From assembly GCA_963827585.1 (NCBI GenBank), contig CAWHCK010000059.1, positions 124,001 through 188,000 of the forward strand: DNA of 64,000 nt, written 5' to 3'. Below, piece after piece: positions 7,845 to 16,681 of this stretch; within the stretch, counting starts at the first letter, position 1; every line of letters begins with the position of its first letter. The stretch comes from VAZQ01 sp963827585. Lineage in GTDB: Bacteria; Pseudomonadota; Alphaproteobacteria; Rhizobiales; Xanthobacteraceae. The notes beneath the pieces are model-generated. The model saw only the letters and a program-made list of their open reading frames with translations, was not told where the DNA came from and made no database searches. The position numbers and the translations under genes were made by a program.

Positions 7845-9794
7845 ATGTCGCCCACCAAGACGGCGCCGTACGGCTCCTGGAAATCGCCGATCACCTCCGA
7901 TCTGATCGTCGCGCAATCCATTTCGCTGTCGGAGGTTCGGCTCGACGGCGGCAACATCTATTGGCTCGAAGGACGCCCGCAGGAGCAGGGCCGCTATGTC
8001 GTGGTCCGCGGCGACGCAGACGAGCAGCGGATCGACATCACTCCGCCGCCCTACAACGCGCGCACGCGCGTGCACGAATATGGCGGCGGCTCATGGACGG
8101 TCGTGGACGGCACCATCTATTTCTCCAATTTCGCCGACGGCCGCCTGTATCGGCAGGCGGGCGGCGCATCCGAGCCGCAGGCGCTGACCCCCGCGCCGCC
8201 CGCGCCCGGGCGCGACTGGCGGTTCGCCGATGGCGTGATCGACGGTCGCCGCAACCGCTGGATCGGCGTGCGCGAGGATCACACGGTCGATGGCGAGCCC
8301 GTCAACACCATTGTTGCTGTCGCGCTCGACGCTTCGGCTGCCGAGCCCGGCCGCGTCCTGCTCAGCGGACACGATTTCTACGCTTCGCCGCGGCCGTCGC
8401 CGGACGGCAGGCGGCTCCTCTGGCTGGCGTGGGATCATCCCAACATGCCGTGGAACGGCACGACGCTTTACCTCGCCGAAGTCGCCGAGGACGGCGCGGT
8501 CGGCGAGCCGCACCTGATCGCGGGCGGGATGGCGGAATCGATCTTTCAGCCGGAGTGGTCGCCCGACGGCGCACAGATCGTGTTCGTGTCCGATCGGTCC
8601 GGCTGGTGGAATCTCTATCGCTTCGAGCTTGCGACGCGCACCACAAGGCCCCTGGCGCCGATGGCGGCGGAGTTCGGGGTGCCGCAATGGACGCTGGGCG
8701 CATCGACCTACGCTTTCGCCGGCGCCGATCGCATCGTCTGTTCCTATTCTCGAGGAGGGCTCGGCCAACTTGCGGTGCTGGACCTCGCAGCCGGAACGCT
8801 GGCTGCGCTCGCCACGCCATTCACGGAATTCGGCTCGCTGCGGGCCGACGGCGACCGCGCGGTGTTTCGCGCCGGCGCACCCGACCATCCCGCCAGCATC
8901 GTGGCACTCGATCTCGGCTCCGGTCGATGCTCCGTGCTGAAAAAAGCAACCGAGATTCTCGACCGCGCGGAGCCGCGCGTCGCGGATTATCTTACCAAGG
9001 TCGAGAGCGTGGAGTTCCCGACCACGGGCGGGGAAACCGCCTTCGGTCTGTTCTACCCGCCCCATAATCCCGACCATGCGCCCGCTGCGCAGGACAAGCC
9101 GCCGCTCTTGGTCAAGTGCCACGGCGGCCCGACCTCGGCGGCGTCGAGCGCGCTCAATCTGGGGATTCAATATTGGACCAGCCGCGGCATCGCGGTGCTG
9201 GACGTGAACTACCGCGGCAGCACCGGGTTCGGGCGGGCCTACCGCGATCGTCTGCACCTGAGCTGGGGCGTGGTCGATGTCGACGACTGCGTCGAGGGCG
9301 CCAGGTTCTTGGCCGCGCGCGGGCTGGTCGACGGCAGGCGCTGCGTGATCAGCGGCGGCAGCGCCGGAGGATATACCACTCTCGCGGCGCTGACGTTCCG
9401 CGACTTCTTCCAGGGCGGAGCGAGCTACTACGGAGTAAGCGACGTCGCCGCGCTCGCGCGCGACACCCACAAGTTCGAATCGCGCTACCTCGACTGGCTG
9501 ATCGGGCCTTATCCGCAGGAGGCGGCGCGTTATCGCGAGCGCTCGCCGCTCTATCACGCGGATCGGTTGTCGAAGCCGGTGATTTTCTTTCAGGGCGAAG
9601 AGGACGCCGTCGTGCCGCCGAACCAGGCCGAAGCCATGGTCGAGGCGCTGCGGCGCAAGGGCAACCCGGTCGGCTATTTTCTGTTTTCGGGCGAGCAGCA
9701 CGGCTTTCGCAAGGCCGGCAACATCCAGCGCTGCCTCGATGCGGAGCTGTACTTTTACGCGACCGACGTGTTTCGCACCGGCTTGACGTTCTAG
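7845..9794 (+). CDS. S9 family serine peptidase (prolyl-oligopeptidase/acylaminoacyl-peptidase type)
   Basis: 649 aa. The N-terminal ~390 residues form a beta-propeller with WSPDGAQIVFVSDR and similar blades, followed by an alpha/beta-hydrolase domain. The catalytic Ser lies in GGSAGGYTTLA, the Asp in GEEDAVVPPNQAE, and the His in GEQHGFRKAGN near the C-terminus. The ATG at 7845 follows GGAAGGA with good spacing and no signal peptide is evident, so it is probably cytosolic. It cleaves short peptides or acyl-peptides in known relatives. The upstream MBL gene appears fused to it in frame, most likely through an indel. Confidence 0.9.
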   Translation: MSPTKTAPYGSWKSPITSDLIVAQSISLSEVRLDGGNIYWLEGRPQEQGRYVVVRGDADEQRIDITPPPYNARTRVHEYGGGSWTVVDGTIYFSNFADGRLYRQAGGASEPQALTPAPPAPGRDWRFADGVIDGRRNRWIGVREDHTVDGEPVNTIVAVALDASAAEPGRVLLSGHDFYASPRPSPDGRRLLWLAWDHPNMPWNGTTLYLAEVAEDGAVGEPHLIAGGMAESIFQPEWSPDGAQIVFVSDRSGWWNLYRFELATRTTRPLAPMAAEFGVPQWTLGASTYAFAGADRIVCSYSRGGLGQLAVLDLAAGTLAALATPFTEFGSLRADGDRAVFRAGAPDHPASIVALDLGSGRCSVLKKATEILDRAEPRVADYLTKVESVEFPTTGGETAFGLFYPPHNPDHAPAAQDKPPLLVKCHGGPTSAASSALNLGIQYWTSRGIAVLDVNYRGSTGFGRAYRDRLHLSWGVVDVDDCVEGARFLAARGLVDGRRCVISGGSAGGYTTLAALTFRDFFQGGASYYGVSDVAALARDTHKFESRYLDWLIGPYPQEAARYRERSPLYHADRLSKPVIFFQGEEDAVVPPNQAEAMVEALRRKGNPVGYFLFSGEQHGFRKAGNIQRCLDAELYFYATDVFRTGLTF

Positions 9795-9924
9795 GCGGTA
9801 GGATGGGTTGAGCGCCAGCGAAACCCATCAATCGCGAGCGTGCGCTTGCCGAACGATGATGGGTATCGCCATAGCCCGCGAAGACGGGCGTAAACGCCCT
9901 TAAGGCTCCACCCATCCTACGCCC
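9794..9924. repeat. Palindromic repeat filling a convergent intergenic space
   Basis: Outer arms at 9794-9813 and 9904-9923 pair with a one-base bulge; an inner pair ACCCATCA (9823-9830) / TGATGGGT (9857-9864) and a third GC hairpin lie inside. It sits exactly between the S9 peptidase stop (9794) and the convergent oxidase stop (9925). Probably works as a bidirectional terminator or RNA stabiliser. Confidence 0.8.
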
Positions 9925-11055
9925 TCAGTAGCGATAGTCCTCGATCTTGAGCAATGGAAACGCGCTGAGCACGTGCGGCACGTTCGCGGGCGTGGCGGGA
10001 TGCAGATAGGTCCGGTCGAGCTCGGCGAAGGTCGAGACGCCGAGGAGCCCGAGACAGCGCTGCACCTCGTCCTCCAGGAGCTCGAGCAGCCGCACCACGC
10101 CGGCCTCTCCGCCGGCTGCGAGCGCATAGCATTGCATGCGGCCGATGCCGACCAGATCGGCGCCCGCCGCGATCGCCTTGACGATATCGGTGCCGCGGCA
10201 GAACGCGCCGTCGACGAGGATTTTCGCGCGGCCGGCGACGGCCTCCACCACCTCCGGCAGCACGTCCATGGAGCCGCGGCCGTGATCGAGCTGGCGGCCG
10301 CCGTGGTTCGACACGTAAATCCACTCGACGCCGTGCTCGAGCGCGACCTTGGCGTCCTCGGCCGTGGCGATGCCTTTGATCGCCAGCGGAATCTTGAACC
10401 GGGCCTTGATGCGCTCGATCGTGCGCCAATCGAGCCCGCCCTGGAAGGCGCGGCCCTGCACCCGCCGCCGCCCGGCGGTCACGAAGCGCTTGGCAATGTC
10501 GCGTTCGCGCCGGCTGTAATGGGCGGTGTCCACGGTCAGGCAGAAACCGGCGTAGCCGTGGTCGATGGCGCGCGCGACGTGATCGTCGACCCAGGCCTCG
10601 TCGCCGCGCACATAGAGCTGGTAGAGGCGCAGTGCGCCCGGCGCCGCCGCTGCGAGGTCCTCGAGCCCGGGATCGCACACTGAGCTCAGCATGTGGGCCG
10701 CGCCGAACTTGTCCACTGCGCGCACCACCGACTCGGCGCCGGCAGCATGAAAGCTTTCGAGCGAGCCGACGGGAGCGAGCACGACCGGCAGGCGCAGCTT
10801 GCGCCCGAATTGGGTGACGGAGGCATCGACCTTGCTGACGTCGCGCAGCACCCGCGGCCGGAAGGCGATGGAGTCGAGCGCCATGCGGTTGCGCCGCAGC
10901 GTGGTCTCCGATTCGGCGCCCCCGACGATATAGTCCCAATCGTTCTGGTTCAGGTTCTGCCGCGCCTTGGCGACGATCTCATGCAGGTTGAGAAGGTCGC
11001 TGGGCGCAGCCGCGATATCGTGGGCGGACATTGCCTGGGCGTTGCGTTCTTGCAT
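9925..11055 (-). CDS. FMN-dependent alpha-hydroxy-acid oxidase/dehydrogenase
   Basis: 376 aa, the normal length of the FMN-dependent alpha-hydroxyacid dehydrogenase family (L-lactate dehydrogenase LldD, glycolate oxidase, mandelate dehydrogenase). The active-site block SNHGGRQLDHGRGSMDVLPE (catalytic His and Arg) is near residue 255. FMN-binding regions include LAPVGSLESF and ILVDGAFCRGTDI. It oxidises an L-2-hydroxyacid to the 2-oxoacid. Start is either 11055 or MSAHDIA at 11031; neither has a strong ribosome binding site. Its place in the organic-acid block fits hydroxyacid catabolism; substrate undetermined. Confidence 0.92.
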   Translation of the reverse strand: MQERNAQAMSAHDIAAAPSDLLNLHEIVAKARQNLNQNDWDYIVGGAESETTLRRNRMALDSIAFRPRVLRDVSKVDASVTQFGRKLRLPVVLAPVGSLESFHAAGAESVVRAVDKFGAAHMLSSVCDPGLEDLAAAAPGALRLYQLYVRGDEAWVDDHVARAIDHGYAGFCLTVDTAHYSRRERDIAKRFVTAGRRRVQGRAFQGGLDWRTIERIKARFKIPLAIKGIATAEDAKVALEHGVEWIYVSNHGGRQLDHGRGSMDVLPEVVEAVAGRAKILVDGAFCRGTDIVKAIAAGADLVGIGRMQCYALAAGGEAGVVRLLELLEDEVQRCLGLLGVSTFAELDRTYLHPATPANVPHVLSAFPLLKIEDYRY

Positions 11056-11161
11056 GAAAGACCAAATCGGCTGACGGGAGGGACGGGAGTGCTCTTGGCA
11101 TCATGATGCTCATCCCGGCGATCGGTCGTCAACCAGTCGCGGACTTGCTAGGCTTCACGGC

Positions 11162-11266
11162 TAGAGCATGATCCGGAAAAGTGGGTGCCGGTTTTCCGAA
11201 AAGATCATGCTCAAACAAAAAGCTAGAGCGTGATTGCGACTCAACCGAAAGCAATCACGCTCTAGC
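11162..11266. repeat. Two-hairpin palindromic element, family C (copy 1)
   Basis: The first hairpin has arms GAGCATGATC (from 11164) and GATCATGCTC (~11204-11213); the second is CTAGAGCGTGATTG (from 11223) against CAATCACGCTCTAG (to 11265). The same two-part element occurs in inverse orientation at 43117-43219. The right arm ends one or two bases before the AAGGAGG of the next gene. Confidence 0.8.
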
Positions 11267-11278
11267 AAGGAGGAAGCG

Positions 11279-12379
11279 GTGAGCCCGTCGTCATCAGCGC
11301 CGGTTCGCATCGTCGTGATGGAAGGCGACGGCATCGGGCCGGAAATTACCGCGGCGACGATGGCGGTTCTTCGCGCCGCCGATCGCATCTTCGAGCTCGG
11401 CCTTGCATTCGCGCCGGTGTCGATCGGGCTTGCGGCCTTGCACGCGCAAGGCACCACGCTGCCCGAGGCGGCGGTGGAGGCCGCCCGAGCGGCGGACGGC
11501 GTCATTCTCGGACCGGTATCGCACAACGATTATCCTCCGGTCGCGCAGGGCGGCCTCAATCCCTCCGGGGAACTGCGCAAGCGCCTCGACCTGTTTGCCA
11601 ATATCCGTCCGGCGCGCAGCCGCGGCGGTTTTCCGCCGCGTTGCGGCGCTCCCGTCGATCTTGTGATCGCCCGCGAGAACACCGAGGGCTTCTACGCCGA
11701 CCGTTCCATGTTCCTCGGTTCCGGCGAGTTCATGCCCACGGCCGACCTCGCGCTCGCCGTGCGCAAGATCACGCGGGCGGGTTCCACCCGGATCGCGGAG
11801 GCGGCCTTTGCGCTCGCCGAGCGCCGCCGCCGGAAGGTGACGGCGGTGCACAAGGCCAACGTGCTGCGCGTCTCGGACGGACTTTTTCTCGACTGCGTGC
11901 GCGCGGTGGCGGCCGGCTTTCCGGCGGTGGCCTACGAAGAGCGGATCATGGACGCGATGGCGGCGCTGCTGGTGCGCGACGCGAGCGCGTTCGACGTGGT
12001 CGTCACCACCAACATGTTCGGCGATATCCTGTCCGATCTGGCGTCGGAGATCAGCGGCAGCCTCGGGCTCGCCGCCTCGCTCAATGCCGGCGCCGCGCAC
12101 GCGCTCGCGCAGGCGCAACACGGCTCGGCGCCCGACATCGCCGGACAGGACCGCGCCAACCCGGCCTCGCTTATCGGCTCGGCGGCGATGCTGCTGCAGT
12201 GGCTCGGCGAGCGCAGGAGCGAGGATCGATTCGCGCGCGCCGCGGCGACCATCGAGGACGCCCTCGATCGCGCCGTCGCCAGCCCGCAATGGCGCACCCG
12301 CGACCTCGGCGGGCCGCTCGGGACCAAGGCGTTCGGCGAGCGGGTGGCGGCGCTCGTGGGCGAAGTGGCGCAGCGGTAG
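11279..12379 (+). CDS. Isocitrate/isopropylmalate dehydrogenase family protein
   Basis: 366 aa; an NAD(P)-dependent beta-decarboxylating dehydrogenase of the IMDH/IDH/tartrate dehydrogenase family. Motifs are EGDGIGPEIT at the N-terminus, RENTEGFYADR (~residue 133), the VHKANVLRVSDG substrate/cofactor region (~residue 188) and NMFGDILSDLASE (metal-binding Asp). GTG at 11279 follows AAGGAGG at 11267-11273 and is preferred over the upstream ATG, which lies inside the repeat hairpin. It stands apart from any leucine-biosynthesis genes, so it may act on malate-, tartrate- or isopropylmalate-like compounds in the surrounding catabolic block (inference). Confidence 0.9.
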   Translation: MSPSSSAPVRIVVMEGDGIGPEITAATMAVLRAADRIFELGLAFAPVSIGLAALHAQGTTLPEAAVEAARAADGVILGPVSHNDYPPVAQGGLNPSGELRKRLDLFANIRPARSRGGFPPRCGAPVDLVIARENTEGFYADRSMFLGSGEFMPTADLALAVRKITRAGSTRIAEAAFALAERRRRKVTAVHKANVLRVSDGLFLDCVRAVAAGFPAVAYEERIMDAMAALLVRDASAFDVVVTTNMFGDILSDLASEISGSLGLAASLNAGAAHALAQAQHGSAPDIAGQDRANPASLIGSAAMLLQWLGERRSEDRFARAAATIEDALDRAVASPQWRTRDLGGPLGTKAFGERVAALVGEVAQR

Positions 12380-12476
12380 CGAACGCTGGCGCGACATGCT
12401 TCGAGCTGCCGAAGGACTTGTCATCTCTTTCAAGGGATGAATCGAGTAACCGCCGATCGGATTTGCTGCGAGCCGG

Positions 12477-13454
12477 TCAGTGGTCCTGCTTCGCGCTAGC
12501 GGCCCGGATGATCGGCGTGAGACGCGCGATCTCGCTCTTCACCAGCGCCGCCAAAGGCTCCGGCCCGCGCCGGTTCGGCTCGGGCACTTCCGCTCCGAGT
12601 TCTAGTAGGCGCTTGCGCGCCAGATCCTCGTTGAGGCCCCTATTCAGGGCGTTGGCCAAGCGGTCGAGGATCGGCTGTGGCGTGCCCTTGGGCGCGAACA
12701 CGGCGTAGAACGGCGCAGCGTTGAACTGCGGCAGGCCGCCCTCTGCCGCGGTGGGAACGTCCGGCAGCAGCGCATTGCGTTTGCCCGAGGCGATGGCGAG
12801 CGCCTTGACCGTCCCCGCCCGCACGTGCGGCAGCGGACCCAGAATCGGGTCGCACACGTAGTCCACCTGGCCGGCGATCAGCGCGTTCATGGCTGGCCCC
12901 GTGCCCGTGAATGGCACCATGGTCGGCTTGATGCCGATCGCCGTGTTCAGCAGCAGGCAGCCGACATGCGACACCGAGCCGATGCCGGCATGCGCCATGT
13001 TGAGCTTGCTCTCGTTGGCCTTGGCATAGGCGACGAAATCCTTGAGCGTGCTGGGCGGCAAATCCTTGCGCACCGCCAGCAACTCGGGCTGCTCGGCGAC
13101 AAGTCCGATCGGATCGAAATCGGCGTCCGGCTGGTAGGCCAGGTTGGGATAAAGCGCGACCGCGGCCGCGTGCGTTCCCATGTGACCGAGAGCGAGCGTA
13201 TAGCCGTCGGGATTGGCGCGCGCGGCGCGCGTCGTGCCGGTGGTGCCGCCGGCACCGGCGACATTCTCGACCAGGAACTGCTGCCCGAGCGCGCGGGAGA
13301 ATTGTTCCGCGACGATGCGGCCAGTGATGTCAGCCGGCCCGCCGGCGGCGAACGGCACCACGATCGTGACCGTACGCGCCGGATAATCTTGCACCTGCGC
13401 GCCGGCAATGCCGGCCAGTGCAACCAGCGCGACCGAAGCGACTAGGCTTTTCAT
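12477..13454 (-). CDS. Bug/TctC-family solute-binding protein
   Basis: 325 aa with an N-terminal signal peptide (KSLVASVALVALAGIAGAQ), then YPARTVTIVVPFAAGGPADI, the family ligand-binding start. Further blocks are MVPFTGTGPAMNALIAGQ and PDVPTAAEGGLPQ. It lies downstream of, and on the same strand as, the sugar ABC importer, 160 bp from the ATPase stop, but its family works with TctA/TctB rather than ABC permeases. No such permease is adjacent, so it is an orphan binding protein. Ligand unknown. Confidence 0.9.
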   Translation of the reverse strand: MKSLVASVALVALAGIAGAQVQDYPARTVTIVVPFAAGGPADITGRIVAEQFSRALGQQFLVENVAGAGGTTGTTRAARANPDGYTLALGHMGTHAAAVALYPNLAYQPDADFDPIGLVAEQPELLAVRKDLPPSTLKDFVAYAKANESKLNMAHAGIGSVSHVGCLLLNTAIGIKPTMVPFTGTGPAMNALIAGQVDYVCDPILGPLPHVRAGTVKALAIASGKRNALLPDVPTAAEGGLPQFNAAPFYAVFAPKGTPQPILDRLANALNRGLNEDLARKRLLELGAEVPEPNRRGPEPLAALVKSEIARLTPIIRAASAKQDH

Positions 13455-13613
13455 CTAAGGACCCGCAATCGACAATGTGACGGTTTGCCAGCCGATCGCC
13501 ATAGCGCCGCTTGCGACAGCGGAAGGTCCTTCGACGAACGCCGATGGCTGGATTATCTGTCTGATTTCGGGAGCTGTCGCGCGAAACTGCTGCAATCGTC
13601 GAGTAACACGCCA

Positions 13614-14714
13614 TCACAGCACCTGCCCGCTGGCATCCTCGATCAGGTGCATGTTGTCGAGGCTCGCCGCGAGCCGCATGCGCACGCCCTCGCGCGCGCC
13701 GGCATCGGGGCTCACCCGCCCGCACACGTCGAGCCCTCCGATGCGGAAGAACACCAGCGTTTCCATGCCGAGCGGCTCGCTGACCTCGATCACCGCATCG
13801 ATGTAGCCGAGCTGCTTCTCGCCGTTGGGCCTGGCTTCGGTCAGATGCTCCGGGCGCAGCCCGAAGGTCACGCCATCGCGTCCCAGGTGCGGCCGGTAGC
13901 GCCCGGTGCGCGATTGCGGTACCGGCAGAACGATATCGTCGCTCAGCCGCACGCGCAGCGCTCCGTCCGCCTCTTCCAGCCGGCACGGAAGAAAGTTCAT
14001 CGCCGGCGAGCCGATGAAGCCGGCGACGAACCGCGTCATCGGGGCGTGATAGAGATCGTTCGGGGCCCCGATCTGCTCGATGCGGCCGCGGTTCATCACC
14101 ACCACTCGGTCGGCGAGCGTCATCGCCTCGACCTGGTCATGGGTGACGTAGACGGTGGTGGTACGCACCTTCTGGTGCACGCGCTTGATCTCGGTACGCA
14201 TCTGCACCCGCAGCTTGGCATCGAGATTCGACAAGGGCTCGTCGAACAGAAAGACTTTCGGGTTGCGCACGATCGCGCGGCCCATGGCCACGCGCTGGCG
14301 CTGCCCGCCGGAAAGCTGGCGCGGCTTGCGGTCGAGCAATTCCGTGATGTCGAGGATGCGGGCGGCCTCCTGCACGCGGCGCGTGATCTCGTCCTTCGGA
14401 TAGCGCTTCAATCGCAAGCCGAACGACATGTTCTCGTACACGGTCATGTGCGGGTAGAGCGCGTAGTTCTGAAACACCATGGCCATGTCGCGGTCTTTCG
14501 GCGGCACGTCGTTGACGACCTCGCCGTCGACCGCGATCTCGCCGGCGCTGATGTCTTCGAGGCCTGCGATCATGCGCAGCGTCGTCGACTTGCCGCAGCC
14601 GGATGGCCCCACCAGCACCACGAATTCCTTGTCCGCGATGTCGAGATCGATGCCGCGCACCGCCTCGGTATCGTCGAAGCGCTTGACCACCTTGCGCAGC
14701 GAGACCTGGGCCAT
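13614..14714 (-). CDS. ABC sugar importer ATP-binding protein (UgpC/MalK type)
   Basis: 366 aa. Walker A GPSGCGKST (~residue 37), ABC signature LSGGQRQRVAMGRA, Walker B VFLFDEPLSNLDAKLR and the switch His in YVTHDQVEAMTLADR are all intact. The C-terminal ~130 residues form the OB/TOBE regulatory domain of MalK/UgpC ATPases of CUT1 importers. ATG at 14714 is two bases from the permease stop, so it belongs to the SBP-permease-permease-ATPase operon. It energises uptake of an oligosaccharide, polyol or glycerol-phosphate-like solute (inference). Confidence 0.93.
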   Translation of the reverse strand: MAQVSLRKVVKRFDDTEAVRGIDLDIADKEFVVLVGPSGCGKSTTLRMIAGLEDISAGEIAVDGEVVNDVPPKDRDMAMVFQNYALYPHMTVYENMSFGLRLKRYPKDEITRRVQEAARILDITELLDRKPRQLSGGQRQRVAMGRAIVRNPKVFLFDEPLSNLDAKLRVQMRTEIKRVHQKVRTTTVYVTHDQVEAMTLADRVVVMNRGRIEQIGAPNDLYHAPMTRFVAGFIGSPAMNFLPCRLEEADGALRVRLSDDIVLPVPQSRTGRYRPHLGRDGVTFGLRPEHLTEARPNGEKQLGYIDAVIEVSEPLGMETLVFFRIGGLDVCGRVSPDAGAREGVRMRLAASLDNMHLIEDASGQVL

Positions 14715-14716
14715 GG

Positions 14717-15631
14717 CTATCCCTTGGTGGCGCCGGCGGTGAGCCCGGCGATGTAGTAGTCCATGAGGAACGCATAGATGATCAGCGGGGGAGCGGCGCC
14801 GAGCAGCGCCCCGGTCATGATCTGGCCCCAGTTGAACACGTCGCCCTTGATCAGCGAGGTGATGATGCCGACCGGCAGCACCAGCTGGTCGGCCGAGGTG
14901 GTGAAGGCGAGCGGATAGAGGAACTGCGCCCAGGAGACGGTGAACGCGAAGATGGTCGCAGCGATGAGGCCGGGAAGCGCAACCGGTATGAACACGCGCA
15001 TGAGGATCTGCCGGTAGTTGGCGCCGTCCATCAGCGCCGCTTCGTCGAGCTCCTTGGGGATCGAGGCGAAGTAGCCGATCATGATCCAGGTGCAGAACGG
15101 CACCGTGAGCGTCGGATAGAGCAGCAGCAGCACCCACCAGCGATTGATCAGCTGGATGCCCGTGTACTCGTTGACCAGGGCGAACATCTTGAACAGCGGG
15201 ATGAACAGCAGCGTTTCCGGGACCAGATAGGTGAGAAAGACTCCGGTCGCGAGCGTGGTCGAGCCCCAGAACCGCATGCGCGACAGCGCGAAGGCGGCCG
15301 GCACGCTGATCAGCATGGTGATGGACACCACGATGACCGAGACGAGCGCCGAGTTGCGGAAGAAGGTGATGTACTGGGATGAGGTCAGCAGCTCGATGTA
15401 GTTGCCGAGCGTCGGATTGTAGACCCACCACGGATTGGTCGCGGCCGAGATCTCCGCGCTGGTCTTGAGCGAGGTGATCAGCATGTAGACCGGCGGCATC
15501 AGGAAAAAGATCGCGAACAGGGTGAGGAAGAAATAGGACCAGCGCAGCGCCCAGCGCCGATCCCGGCTCATGCTGCCGTATTTGCGTCTGCGCGCCGGAG
15601 GTGCGGCGCTCGTGATGGAGGCGGCGGTCAT
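14717..15631 (-). CDS. ABC sugar importer inner-membrane permease (MalG type)
   Basis: 304 aa with about six transmembrane segments. The EAA loop region is visible around ELDEAALMDGANYRQILMRV (~residue 200), which contacts the ATPase. Its ATG overlaps the stop of the MalF-type permease gene by four bases (ATGA), showing translational coupling. It is the second membrane subunit of the CUT1-type importer encoded at 13.6-18.0 kb. Confidence 0.92.
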   Translation of the reverse strand: MTAASITSAAPPARRRKYGSMSRDRRWALRWSYFFLTLFAIFFLMPPVYMLITSLKTSAEISAATNPWWVYNPTLGNYIELLTSSQYITFFRNSALVSVIVVSITMLISVPAAFALSRMRFWGSTTLATGVFLTYLVPETLLFIPLFKMFALVNEYTGIQLINRWWVLLLLYPTLTVPFCTWIMIGYFASIPKELDEAALMDGANYRQILMRVFIPVALPGLIAATIFAFTVSWAQFLYPLAFTTSADQLVLPVGIITSLIKGDVFNWGQIMTGALLGAAPPLIIYAFLMDYYIAGLTAGATKG

Positions 15632-16563
15632 GACATTTCACCCGCGCGCCGATGAATGTCGCGCAGGATGAACACGGCGGCGACGGTCAGGATCGGCACC
15701 ATGAACAGCGATACGCTGGCGCCGAGCGGAATGTCGTTGCCTTGGATGCCGATCCAGAACGCCCAGGTGGCGAATACGTGCGTGCGGTCGATCGGGCCGC
15801 CCGCGGTCAGGATGCGCACGATGTCGAAATTGGCGAAGGTCACGATCAGGGAAAACAGCGCGGTGATGGCCATGATGTTGCGCATCATGGGCAGCGTCAC
15901 GTACCAGATGCGCTGCCACCAATTGGCGCCGTCGATGGCGGCCGCCTCGTAGAGCTGCTCGGGAACCGATTTCAACGCCGCCAGATACATGATCATGAAG
16001 AACGGCGCGCCGATCCAGACATTGACCAGGATGACGGAAAAGCGTGCCCAATAGGCCTCGCCGGTCCACGGCACCGGCCCCACTCCGAACAGCGCCAGCA
16101 CCCAGTTCAGCGCGCTGTAGGAGGGATCGAACAGCCAAAGCCAGGCAAGACAGCTCATCGCCGGCGGAATGACCCAGGGCACCAGCAGCATGCCGCGCCA
16201 CTTGCGCTGCCCGCGGCTCGGAATGTTGTGCACGAAATGGGCGACGATGAAGCCGATGAGCGCTTTGAAGATGACGGCGGTGATGGCGAAGATGCAGGAC
16301 TGCTGCACCACCATCCAGAAGGTCTCGCGCTTGAACAGGAACAGGAAATTCCCGAAGCCGACGAAGCGCTCCATCGACTTGTTGAGGGTGGCGAGATGGA
16401 CCGAATAGAACGCGGGATAGAGAACGAGGAGCACGACCAGCAGGATCAGCGGAAGCGTCATCAGGAATGCAGTGGTCGATTTGCGCGCCATCGCCTTGCG
16501 GAAGGCGGAGCGCCGGCGGGTACCGCCGGCAATCGAAGGCGCTTCCAATGCCGCGTCGACCAT
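15628..16563 (-). CDS. ABC sugar importer inner-membrane permease (MalF type)
   Basis: 311 aa; six-helix permease with an EAA motif around EQLYEAAAIDGANWWQRIWY (~residue 212). I place the start at ATG 16563, nine bases after AGGAGA, instead of the GTG at 16572, which would abut the ribosome binding site. It precedes the MalG-type permease (ATGA overlap) and follows the binding-protein gene across a strongly folded 118-bp spacer. Confidence 0.91.
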   Translation of the reverse strand: MVDAALEAPSIAGGTRRRSAFRKAMARKSTTAFLMTLPLILLVVLLVLYPAFYSVHLATLNKSMERFVGFGNFLFLFKRETFWMVVQQSCIFAITAVIFKALIGFIVAHFVHNIPSRGQRKWRGMLLVPWVIPPAMSCLAWLWLFDPSYSALNWVLALFGVGPVPWTGEAYWARFSVILVNVWIGAPFFMIMYLAALKSVPEQLYEAAAIDGANWWQRIWYVTLPMMRNIMAITALFSLIVTFANFDIVRILTAGGPIDRTHVFATWAFWIGIQGNDIPLGASVSLFMVPILTVAAVFILRDIHRRAGEMS

Positions 16564-16584
16564 AAAGCTCACTCTCCTGGATCA

Positions 16585-16665
16585 GCGGCAGCGGGCGCCA
16601 TCACCCGGCGGAGGCGCCCGCTGCCGCGCGGCGGCACTGCCGCCCGACCCGTGGGCGGGCGGCAG
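16585..16665. other. Pair of strong hairpins between binding-protein and permease genes
   Basis: A perfect 15-bp stem (16585-16599 with 16613-16627, 13-base loop) is followed by a perfect 10-bp stem (16637-16646 with 16656-16665, 9-base loop). There is no T-run. Placement just after the binding-protein stop suggests an mRNA-stabilising or partially terminating element that would give more binding protein than permease; this is inference from position. Confidence 0.75.
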
Positions 16666-16681
16666 CGCTGCGAGCGCAAGC

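Noticed and set aside
8091..9701. 536-aa minus-strand frame opposite the S9 peptidase
   Set aside because: No recognisable motifs; the plus strand carries the catalytic triad motifs in order.
14715..15641. Upstream extension of the ABC ATPase to 675 aa
   Set aside because: The extra N-terminus is an out-of-frame reading of the MalG-type permease; the true ATPase start is ATG 14714.
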